A stretch of 64,000 nt of DNA from Ustilaginoidea virens (GCF_000687475.1 NC_057318.1:3472001-3536000); one strand, 5' to 3'; positions 33,740-45,774 are shown, counted from the stretch's first letter. A program made the numbers and translations. Notes: generated by a model from the sequence alone, not told the origin.

Positions 33740-36563
33740 ATTAGCACCTCTATAGCCGCACTAATAGCCCTAAAGCTAGTAAGGTTAGGTAGGTGGTAGT
33801 GCGTAATTTCCGGAAGTCCTTCTTTAATTCCTCGAAAGGTGACGAGGAACGGTTTAAGACTGCTATTAGATTTACTAAGGTAGTAATACTAAAAATCACT
33901 ATAGACTAAAGGTAAGAAGGTAACTAAGACTAAAGTATAGTAGCTTTAAGTCGGTTAATGATGACCCGTATAGAGCGTTCTGCTAACCTATTTTACTTGT
34001 GAATATAAGGGGAAGAGGTTAAAAAATCTATGCCCTTAAGAGCTAGCCAGGCTGTAATAACGTCGTTAATTTCCTTACTACTATTATAGTGGAATTTAAT
34101 AGCTGATTTGCCATAGCGATTCCGAAGACCTTAGAAGAACCCCTATAATACTAGGAATACTATAGGTCCCTCCTTATTAGGTAGTAAATATACCTAACAG
34201 AAGCATGATTTCCGGTTAATTAAGATAAGGCAGATAGGGCGTTTGTTGTATGGAAGAGGATTAATTTGGAAAATATTACCCTCTATAATATCCAAATAGT
34301 GTATCGGGTCTAGTATGGCTTTTGATGTAAAACGCCGAACTGACTTTGCCCTTTTATAGGCGATGCAGTTGAAATCAGAATCCTTTACCTTACTGAGATT
34401 AGGTAACCCTATGGTTAATGCATAGGTTTTCTTTAAAAGTTAGATTCCGATATGCCTAAGCCGGATATGCCAAAGTCCGGCTAATAATAGCAGCTTTTGA
34501 TATTCTGTATTAGCAGCTGGTATTGGGGCAGGGTTGAGGGCGACTGGGGCCCTCTGTGGTGGTTGGGCTGTATTGGGAATAGCAGCCTCTGTTGGTACTA
34601 CCGAAAAACCAGGACTAACTGGTGGGTCAGCTAGTAGGATTTCTTGCGAATTAGCTGGTGGAAGTGGAAGGTCTGAGTCAGCTGGTAGGGTAGGTAAATC
34701 CTCTGGCAGGGGATATTCCTCGTATTCTTCTAGGTTGGCTGGGGCAGGTATTTCGACCGAGATATTATGTGTAGCCAGGTGATTTTGGCTGGTATAGTGT
34801 AAAAACGGCGAATCTACCCCTTTTTGTTGTAAAAAAAAGCTATACTTCTTAAAATTAAGAAGCCTAATGCACTTATTATTGCTATTAACTAGGCTTTAGC
34901 CCTGAATATTGCTACGATTCAGATAGTGTTTAACGCCGCTAAAGATGTTAATATTAAAAGCTGGTATAAAGAGGGCGTTGGTTAGCTTTAAGGTGCCCCA
35001 CTGAGGTGGGTTGGTGCCCTATAGTACGGTAAAACGCGCTGTGCCCCACCCACTGGGCTTGATTGGGCCACTACCTATGCTAATGATTGGTCTGTTTCCG
35101 GTATAGTGTTGGAAGTAGGTGAAATGCTTTTTATCGTTGATAATATGCACTGTAGAATTAGTATTGTAGAGCAAAGAATCTATTAGCGTTTTCCTACCGG
35201 ATTGTGCACTATAGCTGGTAGCTAGGAATTGCATATATTCGCGGTCCTAGAAGGAAGAATAGGCTATCTCATTAGGTATAAGACTTAGAGTGTTATAATT
35301 CCCTAGTATGAAGGAATTAATAGTCTTTTCCTTTTCGTCGGTCTTTTATAGGGTATCTGCTTTATTAGCTGAATCTTTCTTTTCTTTCTTCTTCTTATTT
35401 TCTGGCTTACCTTATATAGCTAAAGAAGACCCTTATTGGGTAGAAGACCCCTGTTTCTTTTTGTTGGCGTTGGTAGTGTTTTTACTACCCTTACTAGTGT
35501 TGTTACTAGCTGGCTTGCTATTATTATTAGTGTTAGTAGCGGCACCTTTGACCTTTGCGAGGTGGGTGGTAGCCCTTGCTACTAATGATCCTTTAATGCG
35601 TTATTCTTCCAGTAAATCAACTATATAAAATTGCAGGTTAATATTTAATGTATTTCCCTGAGTATAGGCGATTCTCATTATTATATGGTACCATTCTGCC
35701 CACTAAAAAAAGACCCCTTCTATAGCATGTAAATACTGGCTGATTTGGTCGAAAGGTTGTATATAGGAGCCTAAAATTTGCAGCCTGGATAGGTAGCTAT
35801 TAAAGGAGGTATTGAAAGATTCCAAGGTACCCTTATAGCCTGTAAAATTTAGTTGATGGAAGGCAGGGTATAGGTGGGTCTGCTGTACGTCTGATGAGTG
35901 AGAATACTATTTAGTGAGTAATATAAAGGCTGACTCTAGGTTAGTGCACTAGTTGATAGCGGCAGCTGGTCTTTCTGTGCAACTATTCTTGATAAGTAAT
36001 AGTAAAAGTGCTTGCTTTGAGTCGTTAAATTTGCTGGCAATAGAAGGATCTTTGATAAATTTGGCGATGTTAAGTGCCCTAAGTTGAATCATAAGGGCCT
36101 ATTTCTATTGGTCGAAGTTAGATACCCCCCTTAGCTTTTGGGATTCCTGGAATCCGTTGGCTATTTTAGCTAGTTCCTTAATAGCTATAGCGCTGACTTA
36201 GCTGCTAATACTGGATAGAACCGGCAGGGGTTGCTACTAGGCTTTGGGTAGTAATGGTGGGTTATTTCCTTTACCCATAGGGGTTTGGAAGGTATCTATA
36301 TCTATTATATCCTAGGATGGTGGGCTAGTAGCAGGCTTGATTAGTCTGTCTACTAAGGTGCCCACCTTATTAGCCAAAAAATCGATTTTAGAATTAATTC
36401 GATTAAATTTATAGTTAAATTCTTTTCTTATTTCCTGTTGGTCTTCCCTAAGCTGGGCAATTTCCTGGTCATTATTAGATTCTTCTACCTCTGCCGTATC
36501 AGGGACTTAGTAGCCTGGGTTATTATGGCCTGGGTTATTAGTAGGAACGTTCTGACTGACCAT
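33740..36563 (-). pseudogene. Copia-A gag, protease and integrase part
   Basis: Gag starts MVSQNVPTNNPGHNNPGY at 36563. The gag helical region includes KFNRINSKIDFLANK (about 36410) and SFNTSFNSYLSRLQILGS (about 35820-35770). Protease: DSLLYNTNSTVHIINDKKHF near 35180-35120, with the active-site Asp-Thr-Gly degraded to Asn-Thr-Asn. Integrase: LLLAGLWHIRLRHIGI near 34490-34450 (the H.RLGH box) and later segments to 33745, where Copia-B interrupts. Lys/Asn-rich gag tail near 35560-35400. Stops mainly at former Gln codons. Confidence 0.82.
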
Positions 36564-36826
36564 TATAGGAAGAGAAAAGGTGCCGGAAAGTCTTAAAAAT
36601 GCGAAGAAAATCAAGACTGAAAATCTAGATAAAACTAGAAGAAAGCTGCGTTAAGGAATAACCTTAGAAAATCCTGTTGTAAGGATGTGTTGCAGCTTGG
36701 TGTGGTAGCTGGCTTCCTAAACCTGGGATGATCAGTCCCTTATTAGTAGATTTCTAGAAGGTTAGCTGCCAAATGCGTTAAAATCCTAAGTTAGCGTAAA
36801 AAAGTCTTAAGCTGGAAGCCTTAAGA

Positions 36827-36842
36827 CACCGGGCTTATAACC
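36827..36842 (-). promoter_or_regulatory. Copia-A primer-binding site, half-tRNA-iMet type
   Basis: caccgggcttataacc on the plus strand adjoins the LTR at 36843. On the minus strand it is ggttataagcccggtg, the initiator-tRNA anticodon-loop complement with one TG to TA change. Confidence 0.65.
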
Positions 36843-37546
36843 TGTTGCAAAATGGTGATTCAGAATACTGTTGGAAATGTACTGGATACCGACAGTGGCG
36901 TACAAGGCGTTGCAGAATAAAATAAAGAGCTGGTTAAAGATTTAAAGCGCATAAGAGGTTAACTAGAGTAAAGATATCAGGGAAATCTGATTCTAATTGT
37001 TGGTGACTATTCTAGCTAGAAAGAGGGAATTTTGGGCATATTTCTACCATCTTGAAAAAGTGGTTGAAAATAATGAAAAACCGCAAAAATAGCGAAAAAC
37101 CCGACGAAAAGTCGGTCTGCCCAACCGTGCCCAATATCCTACCCAATGCCTACCCAACCAAGCCCAGTGGCTTATAGCGGTGTGCCGGATGCCCTATAAC
37201 AGCCTGCCGTACGGGCCGGAAGCCCTATATCGGTCTGCCGTAAATGACCGGTGTAGCGGGTGATTGTATATAGAAGGCCGAAAGTGCTGATTTGCCCATT
37301 TGGTAATCCCGTAGAAATGCGCCGCCTGTTGTGGGCCCTGTGGCCCACTGTGACCGGCCGCTGTGGCCGGATGTGGGTCGCTGTACCGGTGCCGTGACCG
37401 GCGCTGTGGCCCACTGTAATCGGCGTTGTGGGGCGCTGTGCCCCACCATAGCGCCTGGTATAGCCACCGCGATATCTCAACGCAGAAACGTCGTATGGTG
37501 GCGAGACCAGTACCAAAATACAGCTAAAAAGGCGCTGATTTCAACA
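36843..37546 (-). repeat. Copia-A LTR (right copy, 704 bp)
   Basis: 5' LTR of Copia-A, same length as the left copy, followed by atata. Its differences include aatactg for aacactg, ataaag for acaaag and gttaactag for gttgaccag: CA/TG to TA in this copy. Confidence 0.93.
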
Positions 37547-39297
37547 ATATATATATAGCATTCTATAAAATCTATATTATAAAAGGCGATAAATACCTTA
37601 TTATATTTCGCATATAATTCGGCCTCTTTAAGTGGCTTATTATACCTTTTAGCCTTACTAAAGCCCCCGCAATATTCTAATAATATATTAATAGGGCCTT
37701 AAGGAATACACTTAGGGATTTTACGACTATATACCTTAATAATATCTTTATTTATACCTTAGGATCGAGGGAAGACTATATAAGATATATTAAGGATATA
37801 TTTTAATAATTTTAAGATGCCGGTCTTAACCTAGACTTAGAGAAGTATAATTTTACTATAATAGAGGTCTAGTATCTAGGTTATATTATAATAGTAGGAA
37901 AAGAGATCCGCCTAAACCTTAAAAAGATTAAGGCTATCTAAAACTAAAAAGCCCCTATAAAACTAAAGGGGGTCTAAAGTTTCTTTAGCTTTATAAATTT
38001 TTACCGCGATTTTATCCCTAATTTCTCCTAATTCGCTAAACCTTTAATTAAGTTAATAAAGAAAGGTATTCCCTTCTAATAGTTAGATAAAGAAGAGGAG
38101 GCATTCTAAGCGCTTAAGTATTACTTTATTTTATACCTAATTCTCGCTTAATAGGACCTTAATAAAAAGACGATTCTTAAAGTAGATAGCTTTAATACCG
38201 CCTTTAATAGCTGCCTCTCTTAAATTAGGGAGGATAAAGTCCTCTACCCTATTATATACTATTCTATACGCCTAATAGATACTAAACGGAATTATATAAT
38301 TTATAATAAAAAGCTTCTTACTATTATCTTTTATCTTAAGGCATAGTTAGTTAAACTCTAATTAGTAGCCTTTTTATTTACTATTCTTATAGACTATAAG
38401 AATTTAGAGTATTTTACTCGACCCCATAAGATATTAAAATAATAGGCTAAATAGGCTAAAATACTAATACTCTTTAATTTCTATCTCTAGTATAAGCTAG
38501 GGTTGTAGGCTTAACGCCCTAATACTCTATCTTAATAGGAATAGGAAGCTAGTAGTATAATACTAAAGATTAGCTAAATCTTAAAATTACTATTGATTTT
38601 AGTATTTTACCTAGATTTAACTACTAAACCGGTTCCTATAACTATACCTTTAGGATTTAGCTTACCTAATAGCTTATATATTTTCGCCAATTCCTACCTT
38701 TAGGCGCTTTAGGATTAGGCTATAGCTAAGGATAAAATATATAGGGCATACTAGGTAGTAATAGCGAAAGGCAAGAGATATTTTCCGACTAAGGCTTTAA
38801 TAAGGGAATAGATTGCAGATTATACCCTAAATGCCTATAGCGCGCTTCTCTACCGGGGGCAGATATAGCTCCCTTCTTTTAAACCCCTAACTACTATAGT
38901 TATATAGCGATACTATAAATTACTTACTGCGGGCTATCTAGGGAAGAATACTATATTCTAGCTATTATATCGAGACTACTACTTTAATAATATATCTTTA
39001 GCAGTAGCAAAATATATCCAGAATTGCCGATACTATAGGGCATATAAGAGCTAATAATTACGCTAGGGTCTACTATATTTATTATCTATTTTAGACCGAT
39101 TTTAATCGTAGATTTCCATCGATTTTATAATAGATCTGCCTATATATAATACATCCGACCCACGATTCTTTATAATTATTACTAATCGCCTATTAAAGTA
39201 TATCTAGCTTAAGGCAATATACTCTATAAAAGCGGAAGATTATACTAAATAATTCTAATAGTACTAATAGCGTTTCTATAGGTTCCCTAAAGAAATT
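37547..39297 (+). pseudogene. Gypsy RT, RNase H and integrase part
   Basis: Continues the frame broken at 22820: AFYKIYIIKGDKYLIIFRI, then FGLFKWLIIPFSLTKAPAIFQ (about 37620-37680). The catalytic box reads TTIYLNNIFIYTLGSREDY (37730-37790), i.e. YLDDI with both Asp codons mutated. RNase H: ILKVDSFNTAFNSCLSQ near 38185. Integrase: H2C2-finger remnant (YLGKNTIFQLLYRDYYFNN ... NCRYYRAYK, about 38930-39050), then ISIDFIIDLP (DFI with the first catalytic Asp, near 39120) and FFIIITNRLLKYIQ (near 39170). Interrupted at 39298 by Copia-C2 within FYRFPKEI. Confidence 0.85.
39293..39297. repeat. Left TSD of Copia-C2 (aaatt)
   Basis: aaatt precedes the LTR at 39298 and recurs at 44806-44810. Confidence 0.9.
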
Positions 39298-40061
39298 TAT
39301 TGCAATTTTCAAGGTTACTATAAAAGCAGAGCCTTACTAGCTAGCTAAATAGCATAAGACTGTCTGCAACCTGTGAACTAATCTTAGTATAATACTAGAT
39401 TTTTCACGAAGTCCTAAGACTATACAAGTGCTATAAAGCAGGGCAAATGTAAAGGCAAGGCAAATATAAGATAACCAGAAAACGCAGGGAAGGTAAGAAG
39501 TTAAGAGGCATATAGTGCATTAATAGACTCGATTGTGCTGCCCTTCTACTATCTAGAAAGAAGGGGGAAAGCTATCCTATATATACACGAAGGAGGGGTG
39601 GGCCCAGGCATCCAGGGAAGCCAGTAAGAGGGCTCCCCGTAATACTCGCTATGATACGTCAGCAACCCCGCTATATCCGACCTTTCCAACCACCCTAACT
39701 ACCGCACTAGTAATTAGTCACCGCACTAGTAACTAGCCACCACGCTAGTGACTAACCACCACACTAGTGGACTAGCCACCACGCTAGTAGGCCACCACGC
39801 TAATTTAGCAATGCCACACCACGCTAGTAGGCCGCCACCACGCTAGTAGGCAACCACGCTAATTTAGCAATGCCACACCTTTTCAACAAGGCCTACCTTA
39901 CTTGATATACAGTAAATAATCCACTGAAAATCCTTAAGGTAAAAGGCAAAGGCCTAAGGTAATACTACCATAAGTCCAAGAGGCGGTATAAGGGCCAGAA
40001 GGTTAGTAGGCCAGTAGGGCATAAGGCCAGCAGCCTAGTAGGCTACTATAGGATTTTAACA
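39298..40061 (-). repeat. Copia-C2 LTR (left copy, 764 bp)
   Basis: tattgcaatt...ggattttaaca (TA from TG at the left end). Contains the family's minisatellite of ccaccacgctagtagg-type units (39700-39870), whose copy number explains LTR length differences in the family. Confidence 0.93.
39700..39870. repeat. LTR minisatellite of the Copia-C family
   Basis: About ten units of cgctagtagccacca-type sequence, some with inserted aatttagcaatgccaca. Equivalent arrays lie near 44450-44620, 46180-46370, 52790-52980, 56180-56320, 62765-62900 and 63600-63720. Confidence 0.85.
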
Positions 40062-40188
40062 CCCCCTCTGATTAGCTACTGTAATAATAAGCTAATCGTC
40101 GTATAAAGGATAGTGAAAGAAAATGCAATAAAAGTGCTAAGGAAAAACATAGGAAAAACCTTAGTAAGTTAATATAAGTTAGTATAAG

Positions 40189-43100
40189 TTAGTAGGCCCT
40201 AAGACCTAGTAACTCGCGGAACCTAGTAAATTTAGGGCCTGGTAGTGGCTTGGTAAGACCGTCAGCAGGCATACTATTAGTAGGTAAATAGGTAATTTTA
40301 ACTAAGCCCAGCTGGGCTTGCTCCCTAATATACCGGAATTTTAATAGCGTATGCTTAGTGCGAGCGTGCTGATTAGGGTCATTAGAATTCGAAATAGAGC
40401 CCTGATTATCGTAGTATAACGGTATAAGGCGTAGAATATCGATTTCCAGCTCCTTAAAAAGGTTAGAAAGCTATTGGACCTCTTGGATAGTCTTAAGTAA
40501 TGCATCAGATTTAGCTTCTAAAGTAGATAGCACTACTAAAGAGGCTCGCTTAGAACGCCAGCTAATAGGACCACTATTAATAGTAGTAAGGAAGCCTCTA
40601 GTAGATTTAGAGGTTTCTTTACAGCCAGCAAAATCGCTATCAGAATAAGCGGTTATAATAGGCTGTTGATTGCTTTTATTAAAGCAAATAGCTAGGTTCT
40701 CAGTGCCTTTAAGGTAGCTAAAGCTGCCTTTCGCAGCATTTAAATGCACATTAGTTGCTTTAGATATAAACCGAGAGAGGTATTAGGTAGGAAATGCTAG
40801 GTCGGGCCTAGTCATCATCATAAGCCACATTATAGTGCCAGTAAGGCTCTGATAAAGGCTCTGATCAGTAGGGCTGAGGTCTTTTCCACTAGATTCATTT
40901 AGAATCCCTGGTTGAAGTGGAATTAGCTGAGGTTTAGTATCCTATAAGCCGAATTTAGCTAAGACCTCTGCTATAAATTGGGCTTGGTGTAGCCATAATA
41001 GACCTTCCTTCCTATTTCGTATAATCTGTACGCCTAGGAAGAAGGAAGCCGGACCGCGGTCTTCTATAGTATAGACCTTATGGAATTTCCTTTTTAGCTG
41101 GTTAATATAAGTTATATTTGGACTAACTAATAGGCAATCGTCAATATAGGTGACGATAAAGGTGCTGGTTTACTTATTATAAAAGACGGCAGCATTAGAA
41201 GCTAAAGGTAAAAAACCTTTACTAGAAATCAGGTCTTTTAGCCGGTGTTGCTATTCGCGGGGTGCTTGTTTTAGCCCGTATAGGGCCTTCTTTAGCAAGA
41301 TAGCTTGCTTAATAGAAGGGTTAAATCCAGCTTCTTTAAGCAAAGTTAGTAGCCGTTGGCGCTGTATATTAGACCAAAGCTTGCTATCAGTTAGTAGACT
41401 TTCCGTAAATTCAAGAAATCCGTCAGGGATATCCATATAAATAGTCTCAGAAAGTTCGCTATTTAGGAAGGCGCTTATAAAGTCGATTTGCTCTATCTCC
41501 TAGTTATTGCTAGCAGCCAAAGCTAGTATAACCCTCCAGGTGGGTGGGATAGAGGTAGAAGCATAGGTATGCTGAAAGTCCTTTCCTTCGACTTGCATAA
41601 AGCCCTTGACAACTAATCTAGCCTTATATTTTATAGGCTGATTATTAGCATCCTTTTTAACCCGAAAAACAGGCCTATTGCGTATAATTTTCCTATCAAT
41701 AGGAACGCTAGACTTAGGAATAAACTGGAAAACTTTAGTATCCAAAAGCTGCTCGAATTCCTTAAATAGTGCCTTTACCCAAAGGTCTTTTTCTTTTTCA
41801 GGGCATCGTAGCACATCCTTCCAGCTATTAGGCGTACCATCAGGGGCCTTTTTAGCTAGCTTACGCTTAGCTGCATAGCAGGAATCCCATATTAGGTGAT
41901 ATAAATCATAATTAGGGAGTAAGTCGGTAGGGCTGGTAGGGTTAGTAGGGCTAGCAGGTATAGCAGAGCCAGCAGGGCCAGCAGGGCCAGTAGGGTCAGC
42001 AATATTAGTAGGATTAAGGCTAGTAAGGATATCTATAAGGTCATCCTTTGCAGTAGCCGGGGACTGTATTATAGTATCTTCTGACTTAGGAAGGTAATCC
42101 ACGGTGGCATTAGTGTTAGTAATATCATCCGGGGTAGCATTAGTATTAGTAACGCTGGTAAAATTAGTAGGGTCCGGCATGCTTTCTAGGTCATCCGGTA
42201 TAGCATTAGTGTTAGTAATGCTAGTAAGGTTAGTAGGGTCCGGTATGCTTTCTAGATCATCCAGTAAAATAGCAGGTTCTTTACTGCTAGATACCCCCTC
42301 TGAACCTGTATTTTGCCCTTTGTGAAAGTCTCCTTCTAGGCCATTAGAAATAGGGCTTATACCTTTATTTTGGTGGATAAAGGTAATAAAGGTCGTTTTA
42401 GTAACAACCTTCTTCTTTAGAAGGTAGACCAGGTAGGTATTAGCATAGGTCTTTTTAAGTAGCTGAATACCTATATGCCCTAGCCGTATATGCTAAATGC
42501 CGGCTAATTGTAATAGCTTCTGATATTCTGTATTAGCGGCTATAAGGGCAGGAGTAGGGCTAGTAGCCACTACAGGATTTTCGCTAGGTATAATAGCGGG
42601 TTCTTTGCTAGTCGTATTAGCGGGTTCTTCGCTAGTCGTAATAGCGGGAGAGTTGGTAGTAGGGCTAGTAGCCTCTATAGGTTCCTTACTAGTCGTAATA
42701 GTAGGAACAGGGGTAATAGTGGTATCCTTAGGATCACTATAATCAGCAGGGTTAGTAGGGCTGGGGACCTCTACTGATATACTATTAGTAATAGTATAAT
42801 GGCTGCAAGGTTGATATAGCAGTGGTGTGTCTATTCCTTTCTGTAGAAGGAAAAAGCCGTATTTTTCAAAGTTAAAAATGCCGATGCATTTACGGCTTGC
42901 TGACCAAAGCTGATTTTTAATTAGTACCCCTTTAGCGGCATAGTGCTTTACACCGCTAATAATGTTAATATCCAAGGTAGAAGTAGTAGGGTTAGTAACC
43001 TCTATAGGGTCTTCGCTAGTCGTAATAGCGGAAGGTTGGGTAGTAGGGCTAGTAGCCTCTATAGGGTCCTTACTATTCATATTAGTAGGACCGGAGATAG

Positions 43101-43308
43101 TAGGGCTAGTAGCCTCTACCAGTTCCTTGCTAATTATAATAGTAGGAACGTTACTATTTCGCCTATTAACTAAGCCTTGTATAAGGATAGTTAGGGTGTT
43201 CATCTGGGACTTTATATAGTCCATATCTAGCTGTAGTTGTACAGTAAGATCAGCTTTAGAGTCGGAATCCAAAGTGGCCTTATAAGTGGAAGGCCTAGAC
43301 TGTGCCAT
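40189..43308 (-). pseudogene. Copia-C2 deleted polyprotein: gag start, hinge, RT, RNase H
   Basis: Starts MAQSRPSTYKATLDSDSK at 43308. A 271-codon open frame (43308-42493) joins about 60 residues of gag, SKDPIEATSPTT-type repeats and the protease tail (TLDINIISGVKHYAAKG), without the protease active site. At 42436-42442 the frame jumps from KKTYAN to TYLVYLLKKKVVTK, skipping the integrase. The hinge is Pro/Thr-rich (226-codon frame 42180-41500, ending in RT: FRVKKDANNQPIKYKARLV). RT continues with YMDIPDGFLEFTESLL (41420), KALYGLKQAP (41270) and a V-D-D-type region near 41155. RNase H: TAYSDSDFAGCKETSKST near 40655-40600; end near 40189. Stops are mainly former Gln codons. Confidence 0.85.
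42436..42442. other. Microhomology junction of the Copia-C2 integrase deletion
   Basis: ggtatta here corresponds to two separate sites in Copia-C3 (48924-48930 and 49683-49689). Joining at this 7-mer removes 759 bp covering integrase. Confidence 0.75.
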
Positions 43309-43479
43309 TATAGTAGTTAAAAGTCGTTAAAAATGGTGCCAATAGCTGTAAAAACAGATGAATAACCAGCTAAATAGCTAGCAAAATAGTCGAGTAACTA
43401 GCTGGACAGCTAGTAAATATAGTGGCTAGTAGCCTACTATAAAAGGTAACCGCAGAGTATAGCGGTAGGTCTCAATATA

Positions 43480-43920
43480 AAAGCACAGATGCCGTAGGCG
43501 TTGTGCAAGTCCGTATTATAGCGTTGGTGTTCAAGGTGCTTATATGGTGCCGTAATATAAAGGTACTGTAAGTGCCGTAGGTGCCGTAAATGCCGTAGAA
43601 GCCAGGTGCCGTAGGTGCCGTAGGTGCCGTAATATAAAAAGGTGCCGTAAGTGCCGTACCAAAGATGCTATAAGTGGGAGAGTATAACAGGTGCCGTATA
43701 GTGCAGTAGGTATTATGCACTAGGAGTAAAGGTGTTATACAGTGATATAATGTAAAGAATATTACACTATAAAATCCGTAGGTGCCGTAGGTTACGCCGA
43801 AAATAACGTAAGGTTACGCTAAGAGTGCCGTAAGGTTATGCCGTAAGTTGCCGTGGGGGTACGCCGTTGATTGCCGCAGGGTAATACCGTAGGTAACAAA
43901 GGGTAAGCCAAAGGTAATAA
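43480..43920. repeat. Leader minisatellite of the Copia-C family
   Basis: Runs of gtgccgtag and relatives (gtgccgtaagtgccgta, taggttacgccg) between the 5' LTR and gag. Also present at 51845-52225 in Copia-C3 and 61808-62230 in Copia-C4. The function is unknown; the frames through it are not genes. Confidence 0.8.
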
Positions 43921-44026
43921 GGGTAAGCCAAGGATACCAAAGGATAGCTATATTAGTAGTACTAATAAGCAAGAGAGACCAAGGGGTGAACACAAAAGAG
44001 GTAGGGTAAAAACAAAGAAGTAAGAA

Positions 44027-44041
44027 CCCGGGCTCATAACC
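44027..44041 (-). promoter_or_regulatory. Copia-C2 primer-binding site, half-tRNA-iMet type
   Basis: cccgggctcataacc, directly inside the LTR at 44042, equals the anticodon stem-loop sequence of initiator tRNA-Met; the element's minus strand is its complement. The same motif occurs at 52365, 62351 and 63188. Confidence 0.72.
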
Positions 44042-44805
44042 TATTGCAATTCTCAAGGTTACTATAAAAGCAGAGCCTTACTAGCTAGCTAAATAGCATA
44101 AGACTGTCTGCAACCTGTGAACTAATCTTAGTATAATACTAGATTTTTTACGAAGTCCTAAGACTATACAAGTGCTATAAAGCAGGGCAAATGTAAAGGC
44201 AAGGCAAATATAAGATAACCAGAAAACGCAGGGAAGGTAAGAAGTTAAGAGGCATATAGTGCATTAATAGACTCGATTGTGCTGCCCTTCTACTATCTAG
44301 AAAGAAGGGGGAAAGCTATCCTATATATACACGAAGGAGGGGTGGGCCCAGGCATCCAGGGAAGCCAGTAAGAGGGCTCCCCGTAATGCTCGCTATGATA
44401 CGTCAGCAACCCCGCTATATCCGACCTTTCTAACCACCCTAACTACCGCACTAGTAATTAGTCACCGCACTAGTAACTAGCCACCACGCTAGTGACTAAC
44501 CACCACACTAGTGGACTAGCCACCACGCTAGTAGGCCACCACGCTAATTTAGCAATGCCACACCACGCTAGTAGGCCGCCACCACGCTAGTAGGCAACCA
44601 CGCTAATTTAGCAATGCCACACCTTTTCAACAAGGCCTACCTTACTTGATATACAGTAAATAATCCACGGAAAATCCTTAAGGTAAAAGGCAAAGGCCTA
44701 AGGTAATACTACCATAAGTCCAAGAGGCGGTATAAGGGCCAGAAGGTTAGTAGGCCAGTAGGGCATAAGGCCAGCAGCCTAGTAGGCTACTATAGGATTT
44801 TAACA
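44042..44805 (-). repeat. Copia-C2 LTR (right copy, 764 bp)
   Basis: 5' LTR of Copia-C2, identical in length to the left copy and followed by aaatt. Confidence 0.93.
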
Positions 44806-45774
44806 AAATTATTAGCAACCAAGGATCTAACTAAATAGGATAATTTTAGACTATATTTTATAATTTAATTGGGACTAAATAACTCCTCTCGATTATATAT
44901 TACCCCTAGACTGATAGCAGTATAAAACGGATAAACTAAAAGGTCTAGGCTGTCTTATATATTATAGTCTCCTTTAACTAATATAATTGGCTAAAATACC
45001 TTATAGTATATTAACTAGCGTTAAATAACTAGATATTATTAGTAATTGGTTTTAGTCTTAATTGGCTCCTTAATAGATTTAATATTCTAATAGTTATACT
45101 GCCTCTAGATATAATACTAAGTTTAATAACCCTGAAAAAGCAGGCCGCCCTATTTTTAGCTACCCTTTATAAGGGATAGGAGGTAGCCTAGGCCGCTATC
45201 GCCTTTATATAGCAGAGGCAGTAGGATGCAATTAACTATTCGCGCTATTTAGTGGAATATTTTTAAGTCGGGGATTGGGTATAGCTTACTTTACGCAATA
45301 TTAAGATAAACCGGCCTTATAAGAAGCTCGACTAAATCTTAGCAAAATATATAGTTATAGCTATACTATTCCCGCTTAATATTCGATTCGATATCCTATA
45401 GGGTATTTACCTAATTTTCTATATTAATTTAGTCGAATGAGCAGCTTCTAACCTATTATTAAGTTAGGAAATAACTAATATATAACCTAGTCCCCTACTT
45501 ATACTACCCTAGGACTCTAATCGGCTATATAAAGAATATAAAGTAGAAGAGATTTTAGCTATAAAAAATACTTAAGGTCGGGGGCAGAACCGTAATATAC
45601 TTATTAAATAGAAAGGATATAATTTACCTATATAGGAACCCTTAAAGAACTTTTTAGAGATAGCAATATAAAAGGCATTTAAGGCTAAATAAAGGGATAT
45701 TTAGACGCATAATAGACCTATATAGCCTCGGGATCGGATTTTAGATTTATAACTTTAATATCGTCTAATAATAT
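44806..45774 (+). pseudogene. Gypsy integrase C-terminus and chromodomain
   Basis: After removing Copia-C2 the frame continues KEIISNQGSNQIGQFQTIF (the second catalytic Asp of integrase now Asn), then YYPQTDSSIKQINQKVQ near 44915-44960 (PQTDG..E box, Glu lost) and LALNNQ. The GPY-type part includes RPYKKLDQILAKYIVI near 45310-45360. The chromodomain reads YKVEEILAIKNTQGRGQNRN, ILIKQKGYNLPIQEPLKN and FLEIAIQKAF (about 45535-45690), matching the Y.VE.IL and W.GY...TWEP pattern. Interrupted at 45775 by Copia-C3. Confidence 0.82.
45770..45774. repeat. Left TSD of Copia-C3 (aatat)
   Basis: aatat precedes the LTR at 45775 and recurs at 53158-53162. Confidence 0.88.

Larger units (their letters stand above)
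22821..37546 (-). mobile_element. Copia-A, full-length-type Copia split by Copia-B
   Basis: Minus-strand LTR retrotransposon, bounded by two 704 bp LTRs (22821-23524 and 36843-37546) and the TSD atata, inserted in the Gypsy RT. Without Copia-B (26500-33739 plus one TSD) it is about 7.5 kb. Reading the minus strand: LTR, primer site, gag from 36563, protease, integrase, hinge, RT, RNase H ending at 23600, purine tract, LTR. Degradation is moderate; several 80-110 codon stretches remain open. Confidence 0.93.
39298..44805 (-). mobile_element. Copia-C2, internally deleted non-autonomous Copia
   Basis: 5508 bp minus-strand element with 764 bp LTRs (39298-40061 and 44042-44805) and the TSD aaatt in the Gypsy integrase. 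Compared with its relative Copia-C3 (7383 bp) it lacks most of gag, the protease active site and essentially the whole integrase, but keeps the gag start, hinge, RT and RNase H. The LTRs differ at only about five sites, so it is one of the youngest insertions here. Confidence 0.93.

Noticed and set aside
33498..33755. Overlapping 60-80 codon frames on both strands
   Set aside because: Inside the Copia-B LTR; no domain and duplicated with the LTR at 26500.
39700..39870. Regular repeats that might suggest a CRISPR-like array
   Set aside because: No unique spacers; units are adjacent and variable, and the array recurs in every Copia-C LTR of a eukaryotic element.
44027..44041. cccgggctcataacc as part of a tRNA gene
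   Set aside because: Only the anticodon-loop part is present, no acceptor, D or T arm; it is a primer-binding site next to the LTR.
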